This document shows, one piece after another, positions 34,437-41,224 of a stretch of DNA of 64,000 bases (positions are counted from its first letter, which is position 1; each line of letters opens with the position of its first letter). Source of the DNA: Methyloradius palustris (lineage in GTDB: Bacteria; Pseudomonadota; Gammaproteobacteria; Burkholderiales; Methylophilaceae); the NCBI RefSeq assembly GCF_019703875.1, contig NZ_AP024110.1, positions 1,426,001 to 1,490,000 of the forward strand, given 5' to 3'. A program made the translations under genes and the position numbers. A model generated the notes under the pieces. The model did no database searches. It saw only the letters and a program-made list of their open reading frames with translations, and had not been told where the DNA came from.

Positions 34437-35429
34437 ATGAGCAACGAACAAGCTGCATTCTGGTTCAAACGCCTGGTTGGCTTGACGGTCTTGCTGGCGC
34501 TAAGCGTGGCAGTGCTTGGTGCTTATGTACGCCTATCTGATGCTGGCTTGGGTTGCCCAGACTGGCCAGGCTGCTATGGGCAATTAACTGTACCGCAAAA
34601 CGAAGCGAATACCACTCAAGCGCAATTAGCTTTCCCTGATAAGCCAGTCGTCGTGCACAAAGCCTTGAAGGAAATGGCACACCGTTATCTAGCAGGCACA
34701 TTAGGCCTATTGATCGCTGGATTGTTTGTCCTGGCCTGGCGCGGCAAGCACTATTTGCGCGTATCACTTTGGCTGCCCGCATTGGTGGTATTCACGGTGG
34801 TATTTCAGGCACTGCTTGGCATGTGGACAGTCACCCTGGCACTGAAGCCACTGGCCGTTTCTGCGCATTTGCTGGGCGGCATGACTACGCTAGCACTATT
34901 AGTCTGGATAGCGCACAGACATTGGGGAAAGTACTCATCGCATTTAGTGCCAGAGGGTTTAAGGCTGGTTATACGCGGCGCTTTGCTAATTATTTTCATG
35001 CAGATATTCCTCGGCGGCTGGACCAGCTCAAATTATGCTGGCCTCATCTGTGCTGACTTCCCCACTTGCAATGGCAGTTGGTTACCCGCGACCGACTTCA
35101 GCACGGCCTATCACTTAATGCGCAATCTAGGCCAGGATATGAACGGCAATCCTTTATCACTAGAGGCACTGACCACGATTCAATGGGCACACAGGTTTGG
35201 CGCGCTGGTGACCCTGCTATATATCGGCAGTTTGGCTTTGCAATTGATCAAATTGCCTCAGCTAAAGGTATTGGGAATTAGCCTGATAAGCCTGCTATGC
35301 CTGCAAATAGTATTAGGTATTAGCAATGTATTGCTACACCTGCCCTTGCTATTGGCGGTAGGCCACAATTTAGTGGCCGCGCTATTAGTCATCAGTTTGG
35401 TTGTACTGAATTCAAAAATAACCGACTAA
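34437..35429 (+). CDS. ctaA: Heme A synthase (COX15/CtaA)
   Basis: A 330-aa membrane enzyme that oxidises the C8 methyl of heme O to the formyl of heme A. It has eight hydrophobic segments and the conserved AYVRLSDAGLGCPDWPGCYG, HRYLAGTLG, VSAHLLGG, FLGGWTSSNYAG and WAHRFGALV blocks carrying heme-ligand His. It starts 15 bp after the SCO-like gene; cyoE follows. Confidence 0.95.
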   Translation: MSNEQAAFWFKRLVGLTVLLALSVAVLGAYVRLSDAGLGCPDWPGCYGQLTVPQNEANTTQAQLAFPDKPVVVHKALKEMAHRYLAGTLGLLIAGLFVLAWRGKHYLRVSLWLPALVVFTVVFQALLGMWTVTLALKPLAVSAHLLGGMTTLALLVWIAHRHWGKYSSHLVPEGLRLVIRGALLIIFMQIFLGGWTSSNYAGLICADFPTCNGSWLPATDFSTAYHLMRNLGQDMNGNPLSLEALTTIQWAHRFGALVTLLYIGSLALQLIKLPQLKVLGISLISLLCLQIVLGISNVLLHLPLLLAVGHNLVAALLVISLVVLNSKITD

Positions 35430-35483
35430 AAAATCACTACTTAAGTTAACAAAGACAGTGAGTTAACAATAAAGGAGAAAAAG

Positions 35484-36389
35484 ATGGCGAATGTCTTGGT
35501 AATGAATGTGCAGGAGTTGAGCGTGAATTTTCGCTCGTTCTTTGTACTGTGCAAACCTCGGGTAAGCGCACTGATTGTATTTACCGCTATGATAGGCATG
35601 TTTCTCGCCACCCCGCACATGGTGCCGCTAGGTTTATTGTTGGCAGCCACAATCGGCATCGCGATGGCATCTGGCTCTGCAGCTGCCTTTAATTGCCTGA
35701 TTGAGCAAAGTATAGATGCGAAGATGGCGCGCACCAAGCAACGCCCTTTGCCCAGTGGCCAAGTTAACTCACTCCAGACCTTTATTTTCGCGACGACTGT
35801 TGGTTGCATAGGGCTGAGTATCTTATATGCGTTCGTTAACCCACTGACCATGTGGCTGACCTTAGGCACTTTTGTAGGCTATGCTGTGATTTACACAGTA
35901 TTTCTCAAGCCAGCAACGCCGCTGAATATCGTGATTGGTGGTGCTTCTGGCGCTATGCCGCCGATATTGGGCTGGGCAGCAGTAACTAATAGTATTTCGC
36001 CAGAGTCGCTGATTCTGTTCATGATTATCTTTGCCTGGACGCCACCGCACTTCTGGTCACTCGCCCTTTATAGACGCCATGAGTATGCGAAGGCGGGTGT
36101 CCCCATGCTGCCAGTGACGCATGGTGAGGCCTTCACTTTGCTGCATATACTGCTTTACACCATTATCCTCGTGACCATCTCAATACTGCCTTTCACGCTA
36201 GGTATGAGCCATCTTATTTACCTAGTTTCAGTAATAATGCTCGATGCTATTTTCATGGCTTATGTGATTGCTCTATACAGGAATTATTCACATGAATTAT
36301 CTCGCCGTACCTTCCGTTACTCAATTTTGTACCTGACCCTGCTGTTTCTATCATTACTTCTGGATCATTATTGGGCAGTCAGTTTTTAG
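35484..36389 (+). CDS. cyoE: Protoheme IX farnesyltransferase (heme O synthase)
   Basis: A 301-aa UbiA-type prenyltransferase. The polyprenyl-diphosphate/Mg site is NCLIEQSIDAKMARTKQRPLPSG (written here in part; about residues 71-93), and the second site lies around RRHEYAKAGVPMLPV. It makes heme O for CtaA, so it completes the heme A pathway of the operon. Ribosome site AAAGGAGAAA. Two terminators lie downstream. Confidence 0.95.
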   Translation: MANVLVMNVQELSVNFRSFFVLCKPRVSALIVFTAMIGMFLATPHMVPLGLLLAATIGIAMASGSAAAFNCLIEQSIDAKMARTKQRPLPSGQVNSLQTFIFATTVGCIGLSILYAFVNPLTMWLTLGTFVGYAVIYTVFLKPATPLNIVIGGASGAMPPILGWAAVTNSISPESLILFMIIFAWTPPHFWSLALYRRHEYAKAGVPMLPVTHGEAFTLLHILLYTIILVTISILPFTLGMSHLIYLVSVIMLDAIFMAYVIALYRNYSHELSRRTFRYSILYLTLLFLSLLLDHYWAVSF

Positions 36390-36449
36390 GAGTAACGAAA
36401 TTAAGCCTGGCATGGATTAAAGTTTGATTCAAAAGGTACGTTAAAGATA

Positions 36450-36527
36450 TGTAGCCACGGGGAAATAAGAAGAGGCTACAGCTCCCTAGAACCCTGACAT
36501 TTCCAGTTTGTCAGGGTTTTCTTTTTA
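36450..36527 (+). ncRNA. Candidate small structured RNA ending in a terminator
   Basis: After cyoE there is TGTAGCC ... GGCTACA (stem, ~36450-36482), a short linker, then a rho-independent terminator (ACCCTGACA / TGTCAGGGT with TTTCTTTTT, 36491-36527). A weak promoter-like TTGATT lies upstream at about 36423. Two stems in ~80 bases without an ORF suit a small RNA, but a cyoE 3' UTR with processed terminator is equally possible. Confidence 0.3.
36491..36527 (+). terminator. Rho-independent terminator
   Basis: 9-bp stem ACCCTGACA / TGTCAGGGT followed by TTTCTTTTTAT. It ends cyoE transcription or the candidate small RNA. Confidence 0.85.
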
Positions 36528-36544
36528 TAGCGGGAAGAATAAAC

Positions 36545-36572
36545 AAAAAAGACCGCAATTGCGGTCTTTTTT
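36545..36572. terminator. Bidirectional terminator-like palindrome
   Basis: AAAAAAGACCGCAA directly abuts its inverse TTGCGGTCTTTTTT, flanked by A- and T-runs. It separates the oxidase cluster from the accessory region that follows. Confidence 0.8.
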
Positions 36573-36642
36573 ATGTAGCTCAACGCTATTTTTCACCAGT
36601 TACACTAGTGAGACCTAAGCCAAACATGGTGGAATACTGTTT

Positions 36643-37050
36643 ATGGTTAACAGAATTCCACCATCACTTAACTGGCTAATAGATAAACGGGCGAGATTGG
36701 CTGGAGATATCCAGCGAACTAACAAAGCACTATTAAAAGTGCAGCATTTGGTTAGTAAATTACGAGAGTTAGAAACAGCACTTGAAGCAGTTGATAGGTC
36801 TCTTCAATTGCATGAGATTCAAGTTGATGTTGAAAATATCAAACCTATCCGTTCACATCAAACACCAAAACTAAAATTTCAACATGGTGATATTAGCCAT
36901 CTTGTATTGATGCATTTGAGATCTCAGAAAAACAACAGTCCTATAGCCAAGCATCGTATTTGTCTTCGGGCAGTATCACCACCATACGTTTCTCATCTTC
37001 TGCTATGGGTATCACAATTGTTGCTTGGGTTGTATATAATCTGGTTGTAG
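36643..37050 (+). pseudogene. Host gene 3'-truncated at the left edge of the cassette run
   Basis: The first ~105 codons read as a helical, coiled-coil-prone protein (LNWLIDKRARLAGDIQR ... LETALEAVDRSLQLHEIQVDVENIKPIRS). I believe it belongs to a longer (~150 aa) family of unknown function in betaproteobacteria. At about 36955 the character changes, and the last ~30 residues (RAVSPPYVSHLL...) are an out-of-frame reading of the first cassette. So the real gene has lost its C-terminal part. The family link is from memory and should be treated as such. Ribosome site GGTGGA at 36628. Confidence 0.55.
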
Positions 37051-37175
37051 CGCGGCTGCCTCAGTACACAGAACCGTCATATATTGAGTCAATGGCGTCA
37101 TTTGGTGAAGGTTTCCCATTTATCTTTCTTGGCTGGCGCTGGATTCAGCTGGCATTTGGTAATAAAAATGCCTAA
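36960..37175 (+). CDS. Cassette 1: small membrane protein
   Basis: A 71-aa frame (TTG start) or 56 aa from the ATG at 37005 (MGITIVAWVVYNLVVA). It has one or two hydrophobic segments (IVAWVVYNLVV and FPFIFLGWRWIQLAF). The stop codon TAA lies inside the R'' box of attC1 (GCCTAAC), a habit of integron cassette genes. Its left cassette end is missing. No function is known; small membrane proteins are common in integron cassettes. Confidence 0.5.
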   Translation: MSSGSITTIRFSSSAMGITIVAWVVYNLVVARLPQYTEPSYIESMASFGEGFPFIFLGWRWIQLAFGNKNA

Positions 37176-37214
37176 CCCATCATTCAAGCGTGCCCCTTAA
37201 TTCAAACGTTAGGC
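37170..37214 (+). other. attC-like recombination site 1
   Basis: R'' box GCCTAAC (37170-37176) and R' box GTTAGGC (37208-37214) are exact inverses. Between them TTCAAGCG and CTTAATTCAAAC match the L''/L' pattern of known attC sites such as that of aadA cassettes. At 45 bp it is short but foldable. The upstream gene's stop lies in R''. The recombination point would be G^TTAGGC at 37208/37209. Confidence 0.75.
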
Positions 37215-37218
37215 TCGT

Positions 37219-37791
37219 ATGTCAAAGACCCACAAACCAGGCCCTGATTTTGACGCGGTGATGAGACTGCAGGCTGAACTCAAAAGCGAATCACCGCGCG
37301 GGGTTGTGCTGATTGCAACAGCCATGTTGGAGGAGGCATTGATAGAGTTACTACTTGCCTTTCTCATTCCAAATCCGTCCTCATCAGACACGTTATTTGA
37401 TGGCCCCAATTCACCATTTGGATCATTTAGCGCAAAGATCGATGGCGCCTATAGGCTTGGTCTAATCAGCGACAAGTTTTGCCGTGATCTGCACATTATC
37501 CGCAGGATAAGAAATGATGTTGCACATCAACCCCAGCGTTTCCAATTCGAAGACGCGAGCCCAAAAGGCCGCATTGAGTCCTTGTCAAAATCGCACGGAA
37601 TTTATGATAGAAGTCCGAACTGGATCAAATCGACGGGCCTCCCGTCTTGCCGGGATCAGTTTCTTGAAGCGGCATCGTGGATGCTGTTCTTTCTATCGGC
37701 AGAACGCCCCCGAGTTAAAGCGATAGCTCCAACTACACAGGAGTTTGGTTATCGCGCTACGATGGATTCGGAAAGTGGCTTGCCCGATTAA
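37219..37791 (+). CDS. Cassette 2: MltR-like protein with RNxxxH motif
   Basis: A 190-aa mostly helical protein that begins 5 bp after attC1, the usual spacing in cassettes. IRRIRNDVAHQPQRF gives R98-N-D-V-A-H103, the R-x4-H motif shared by MltR-type proteins and HEPN domains. ATAMLEEALIELLLAFLI forms the first long helix. MltR was named as the mannitol repressor, but it has no DNA-binding fold and its mode of action is open. HEPN proteins are often RNases in defence or toxin-antitoxin pairs. No partner gene is in this cassette. Confidence 0.8.
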   Translation: MSKTHKPGPDFDAVMRLQAELKSESPRGVVLIATAMLEEALIELLLAFLIPNPSSSDTLFDGPNSPFGSFSAKIDGAYRLGLISDKFCRDLHIIRRIRNDVAHQPQRFQFEDASPKGRIESLSKSHGIYDRSPNWIKSTGLPSCRDQFLEAASWMLFFLSAERPRVKAIAPTTQEFGYRATMDSESGLPD

Positions 37792-37887
37792 GCCTAACCC
37801 TTCGGTCAAGCGGACCGCCCAACGGCTACGCCGTTGCGTACCCTCCGCGCTGCGCGCTCCGGCGGCCGCTTACCTCCAACGTTAGAC
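37792..37887 (+). other. attC-like recombination site 2
   Basis: R'' GCCTAAC (37792-37798) fits cassette 2, whose left end is TTAGGC. R' GTTAGAC (37881-37887) supplies the TTAGAC left end of cassette 3. Inside, TCAAGCGG pairs with CCGCTTA. The centre is a GC-rich set of palindromes (AACGGCTACGCCGTT; CGCGCTGCGCG). At 96 bp it is a typical length. It starts directly after the cassette 2 stop codon. Confidence 0.82.
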
Positions 37888-37903
37888 GGTACAGTACAAC
37901 ACC

Positions 37904-38560
37904 ATGCCCAAAATTGACCCGAACCTCCTCTTCTTTGGCAACTTCGTCGATGGGTCTTCTCGCCTCAACGACCTTGAACAGTTTCGCGAACATGCGGAGG
38001 GGTTTCTTCAACGCGAGCGAATCTACTTTGAAGAAGAGGCACACCCAGATATAGAACGGGAGTTTCTTCCTCTGTTCGCCGAGACCTTCCCGCCAATTCT
38101 TCATTCGTCAATCATCATCTCGACCGCAATTCTCTTAGAGCAAGAGCTTCGCGGCTTCTCCAATGCATTAATTGAAGCTTTGAATCTGAAGTTGAAATTT
38201 AACGATCTTTCTGGTTCAATCTTTGAGAAATTCAGGACCCTAGTTTCAAAAGTAGCTAACCTGAGCCTTGATCAGACAGCAGTGCGATGGGATGACACCA
38301 TCGGACTATTCGAGATTCGAAATTGTCTGGTGCATGCGCACGGCCAACTATCTGAGTTTCAGCGCGCATCCACGATACGAGCGTTCTCTGCAAAATATGG
38401 CACACCGGAGTGTGATGATTCGACAATGACAGTAGATGCGAGAACATCTCAGTTGGCCCTAGAAATTACCTCTACCTTTCTTGAGGGCATCTACTCCTTG
38501 GCCATCGAGCGCTTTCCCGGTGACTATGGACCTTTACGGAAGCGCCTAGGTGCCGTCTAA
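37904..38560 (+). CDS. Cassette 3: helical protein with HEPN-like RNxxxH motif
   Basis: A 218-aa helical protein of unknown family. FEIRNCLVHAHGQL contains R139-N-C-L-V-H144, the R-x4-H signature of HEPN domains; a long helix (ISTAILLEQELRGFSNALIEAL) comes before it. The arrangement resembles HEPN proteins of the MAE_28990/RiboL-PSP type, but I cannot assign it. The ATG at 37904 lies 16 bp after attC2 and the TAA stop is within the next R'' box. No signal peptide or membrane helix. Confidence 0.72.
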   Translation: MPKIDPNLLFFGNFVDGSSRLNDLEQFREHAEGFLQRERIYFEEEAHPDIEREFLPLFAETFPPILHSSIIISTAILLEQELRGFSNALIEALNLKLKFNDLSGSIFEKFRTLVSKVANLSLDQTAVRWDDTIGLFEIRNCLVHAHGQLSEFQRASTIRAFSAKYGTPECDDSTMTVDARTSQLALEITSTFLEGIYSLAIERFPGDYGPLRKRLGAV

Positions 38561-38620
38561 CCCATCATCAAGCGGGACAACTAAATGGCTGCTAAGGCTC
38601 GCTAAGAGCCATTTAATACT
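38555..38620 (+). other. attC-like half site 3 (degenerate)
   Basis: R'' GTCTAAC (38555-38561) is the exact inverse of R' GTTAGAC at the start of cassette 3, as expected for one cassette. CATCATCAAGCGGG continues the L'' part. No matching L'/R' follows. Instead there is a hairpin, TAAATGGCT ... AGCCATTTA (38583-38614), that partly recurs after cassette 4. The right half has probably been replaced or lost. Confidence 0.55.
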
Positions 38621-38623
38621 TAT

Positions 38624-39046
38624 GTGAAATATTTGGCACTTTTATTAATTAAGCTTTATCAGCGATTCATCTCACCCTACAAGGGCTTTTCATGCGCCTA
38701 TCGTGTTCATACGGGAAGGTCTAGTTGCTCAGCTTTAGGTTATCGCTCTATTCGCCTTCTCGGTTTTTGGTCTGGATTATTTGTACTGCGCGAACGAATA
38801 AAGAAGTGTGGTATTGCTCATCGTCGTTATTCAGGACGTACTATTGCTTTAAATAAGCAAGCTGGATTTCTTGACCTGTCTTGTGACTTGCCGTGTGATG
38901 TACCTTCCTTTGACATTCACCATTGTCATATTGGCGACGCATGCGATATTGCCAACTTCTCATCCTGTGATTGTGGGGATTGGGGATCAAGAAGGAAAAA
39001 AAGTGATGAGCAATGGGTACATATTCCACCCAATGTTAAGCTATAA
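38624..39046 (+). CDS. Cassette 4: YidD-like protein with a Cys/His-rich C-terminal extension
   Basis: A 140-aa protein. Residues 1-70 match the membrane-protein insertion factor YidD family: IKLYQRFISPYKGFSCAYRV, then SSCSALGYRSIRLLGF and a short basic end. YidD is normally ~70-90 aa. Here a further ~65 residues are rich in Cys and His (CDLPCD, HHCHIGDACD, SSCDCGDWG) and may bind metal. The start is GTG at 38624 (an ATG at 38622 is out of frame and stops). The stop lies in a TATAAC box like other cassettes' R''. Confidence 0.7.
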   Translation: MKYLALLLIKLYQRFISPYKGFSCAYRVHTGRSSCSALGYRSIRLLGFWSGLFVLRERIKKCGIAHRRYSGRTIALNKQAGFLDLSCDLPCDVPSFDIHHCHIGDACDIANFSSCDCGDWGSRRKKSDEQWVHIPPNVKL

Positions 39047-39108
39047 CCAGGCGTACATATTAAATGGCTGCTTTGGGTCGTTTAATTATCGGTGTGAATA
39101 TTTAGAAA
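39043..39108 (+). repeat. Degenerate cassette-end repeat after the YidD-like gene
   Basis: TATAACCAGGCG just after the gene looks like an R''/L'' start. Then TAAATGGCTGCT repeats the motif at 38583, followed by a similar TTTAAT...GTGTGAATATTT that mirrors TTTAATACTTATGTGAAATATTT before cassette 4. So cassette 4 is flanked by imperfect direct repeats of ~50 bp. These may be a second attC type or a duplication scar. Confidence 0.4.
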
Positions 39109-39727
39109 GCTTAAAACCTTCAGGATGAATGGAGGCAATCAGATTCAAAGTATTAGCCATATAGGTGAACAATTCCAAAGTAATCTTATCGACCTCATCT
39201 GGATCTATAGCTTCCAAGGCAGGCAATTGCACACTGATCTTTTTGTAGTGGCCAGCAGCATTGTTCCGGATTATTTTTAATTTATCCCACTCATTGAAAT
39301 GGCTAGTGAGTCTTTTGCGGAAATCCGCGATTTCGTTTGCAGGATAAAACAGTTGTTCCTCACCCAGGTCTTTATTCATTTCAGTGACGTAATTCTTCAA
39401 ATCCTCATTGATGGTTCTCACATCAAAATGATTTTGGAATTCTACCAATCTCAAGAGCAATCCTTTATAGGCTAATTTTCTGGCGAACCCTACTGGTTTT
39501 AGAGCGCTGATGTTCGCTACTTCAAAACTTATATCGGTAATGAATATAGCGCATTGAATGCATATCTCTACCCATTTCGCTAGGATAGGGTGAAGCCCAT
39601 CTCTGTAGAAATCATAGTACTGGTTCAGCAGTGCCGAAGCATTCTCATAATTTCCCCGCCACTGGATTGCAGCCTGTTCGGTTTCAATCGACATTATAGT
39701 ATTGCTAGTAGCAGCCACCTGATTCAT
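39086..39727 (-). CDS. Unknown helical protein with HEPN-like RN...H motif, coupled to a LexA-like repressor
   Basis: A 213-aa protein with no membrane helix. KIIRNNAAGHYKKI (R154-NNAAG-H160) is an R-x5-H motif within the R-x4-6-H range of HEPN domains, set at the start of a C-terminal helix. Its ATG comes 3 bp after the stop of the LexA-like gene, so the two are probably translated together. The gene may be under the same damage-responsive control as its repressor. Function not known; a toxin or host-defence role is a hypothesis. Confidence 0.7.
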   Translation of the reverse strand: MNQVAATSNTIMSIETEQAAIQWRGNYENASALLNQYYDFYRDGLHPILAKWVEICIQCAIFITDISFEVANISALKPVGFARKLAYKGLLLRLVEFQNHFDVRTINEDLKNYVTEMNKDLGEEQLFYPANEIADFRKRLTSHFNEWDKLKIIRNNAAGHYKKISVQLPALEAIDPDEVDKITLELFTYMANTLNLIASIHPEGFKLSKYSHR

Positions 39728-39730
39728 GAG

Positions 39731-40246
39731 TTAATAACTGCGATACTGTCCAACGACTATCCCGAATATCTCAAACCCATCCTTAGGCTTGATGGTCACG
39801 AAGTCTGGATTGGCTGGTATCAATGTGAACATGTTGCCTTCCTTGCCAAGTGTCTTCACCGTGAAGACATTATCGACAATGGCTACAACGATATCGCCGA
39901 TGTTAGCCAATGGCCGTTTTTCCACTACGACTGTATCTCCGTCCAGAATGCCGGCATTCTTCATTGAGTCACCACGTACTGGAATCAATATCGTGACTGA
40001 GGGTTTGCGGATCAGGATGTCATCAACACTGACGTGTTCGACACCTTCATCATAGGCCTCAGTCAAAGCGCCAGCTTGAACTGTGCTATGTGCAAGCGGA
40101 CGTTCAAAGAAGCGACGGCCTGGGATAAGTTTTTTGTCTGGCGCCACGTCAAGAAATCCCATTAACTTCAGTCTGGCAACGAATTTCGAAATCGTATTCT
40201 TGGATTTCAATCCAAGCAGCTCACACATAAAACTGAAACTTGGCAA
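39731..40246 (-). CDS. LexA/UmuD-like S24 protein, 5' truncated
   Basis: A 171-aa S24-type autocleaving repressor. It has a C-terminal half of a winged HTH (LPSFSFMCELLGLKSKNTISKFVARLKLMGFL), the scissile Ala-Gly in VQAGALTEA, catalytic Ser in RGDSMKNAG and catalytic Lys in VFTVKTL. Family members have ~15-25 more N-terminal residues before PSFS; here the frame runs only to LLVNRALPSFS and hits a stop. So the HTH is incomplete and the natural start is gone. A TTG at 40246 could serve. It may still be cleaved but probably binds DNA poorly. Confidence 0.75.
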   Translation of the reverse strand: MPSFSFMCELLGLKSKNTISKFVARLKLMGFLDVAPDKKLIPGRRFFERPLAHSTVQAGALTEAYDEGVEHVSVDDILIRKPSVTILIPVRGDSMKNAGILDGDTVVVEKRPLANIGDIVVAIVDNVFTVKTLGKEGNMFTLIPANPDFVTIKPKDGFEIFGIVVGQYRSY

Positions 40247-40249
40247 CGC

Positions 40250-40648
40250 ACGGTTAACAAGCAGTTACTCGCCAATTTTGGTGCAGAGGTCTTCGGCAAA
40301 AAGAATCTTTCAAATTTACCTAAGTACATGCGTGAGGATTATATTCAGCACAATCCACTTGTTGGACAAGGTTTGACTGGGTTCAAGCACTTTTTTGCGG
40401 ATTGGTTTATTGCTGTTCCAGACTGGAACTACACTCTGACCAAGATCGTGGCTGAGGGAGATACTGTATGGGCATACGGTACCTATTCAGGAACTCAGAA
40501 AGGGGATTGGTTAGGAATACCAGCAACGAATAAAAGTTATAGCATTACCGCAGTAGATATTTTCCGTATTCAGGATGGAAAACTTGCAGAGCACTGGGAC
40601 GTGATTGATGTTTACGGGTTATTTAAGCAGCTTGGTGTTATTCAATAG
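40250..40648 (+). pseudogene. SnoaL-like ester cyclase family gene, 5' truncated
   Basis: From the ATG at 40328 it gives 106 aa (MREDYIQHNPLVGQGLTGF ...) with the SnoaL core WNYTLTKIVAEGDTVWAYGTYSGTQ and DIFRIQDGKLAEHWDVID. In-frame codons upstream still read VNKQLLANFGAEVFGKKNLSNLPKY, which is the normal N-terminal helix of this family, but no start codon precedes it. The gene therefore begins at a junction near 40250, where the divergent LexA-like gene also loses its start. Confidence 0.7.
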
Positions 40649-40761
40649 TGTGAGTCGTTTTTTACGATTGGGGCTTAGATGATTAATAACCATTTAAGCC
40701 TCTAGTTTGGCACTGTAAGCAACGAGGTTCAAAACGACCCATAGCAGCCAACTAGACTTAA

Positions 40762-41121
40762 TTAAACAAGTTCATCGACGTTAAGTGGAGTCGTTCCCAT
40801 TTTAAGGCACTCATTAGCACATTTTCGACAGGCATGCGCACAGAGCTGGCAATGCTCGGCGGGGTGCTGTGCACATTCCTCTGCGCATGCGATGCAGATT
40901 TCTGCGCAGTCCTGACAAACTAATTGAAGCATCTGGCTATCCCGCGCCAAAAAACCAACTGCTAGTCGACAAAATGATGCGCAGTCCGTAGCGGCCAAAA
41001 TAGCGTCACGTAGGTAAGCAGCATTCTCCTCGCCAAGGCAAGCAACAACACAAACATCACACGCTATTGCAGCTTTGTTACATAAATCAATACAAGTACT
41101 ATGTTGTTGTGCAGTGACCAT
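40762..41121 (-). CDS. Four-helix-bundle copper-storage-like protein (DUF326)
   Basis: A 119-aa protein with 18 or so Cys in CxxxC and CxxC repeats along predicted helices (STCIDLCNKAAIACDVC ... CQDCAEICIACAEECAQH ... CQLCAHACRKCANEC). This is the cytosolic Csp/DUF326 type, in which the Cys line the core of a four-helix bundle and bind many Cu(I) ions. There is no signal peptide, unlike Csp1 of methanotrophs. It stands alone. A copper store would suit the oxidase biogenesis load, though no direct link is seen. Confidence 0.92.
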   Translation of the reverse strand: MVTAQQHSTCIDLCNKAAIACDVCVVACLGEENAAYLRDAILAATDCASFCRLAVGFLARDSQMLQLVCQDCAEICIACAEECAQHPAEHCQLCAHACRKCANECLKMGTTPLNVDELV

Positions 41122-41224
41122 TTGCGTACCTTTTGATGATTAAATCTGAAATGAAAATTGTGTACCGTAAAAGTAATGCGCTAGAACTGGGATGGATACC
41201 TAGATTTTCCATGGAAATTACGAT

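Noticed and set aside
36600..41200. Integron integrase or phage integrase
   Set aside because: No frame in this part shows tyrosine-recombinase box I/II motifs (RHRY), nor a serine recombinase.
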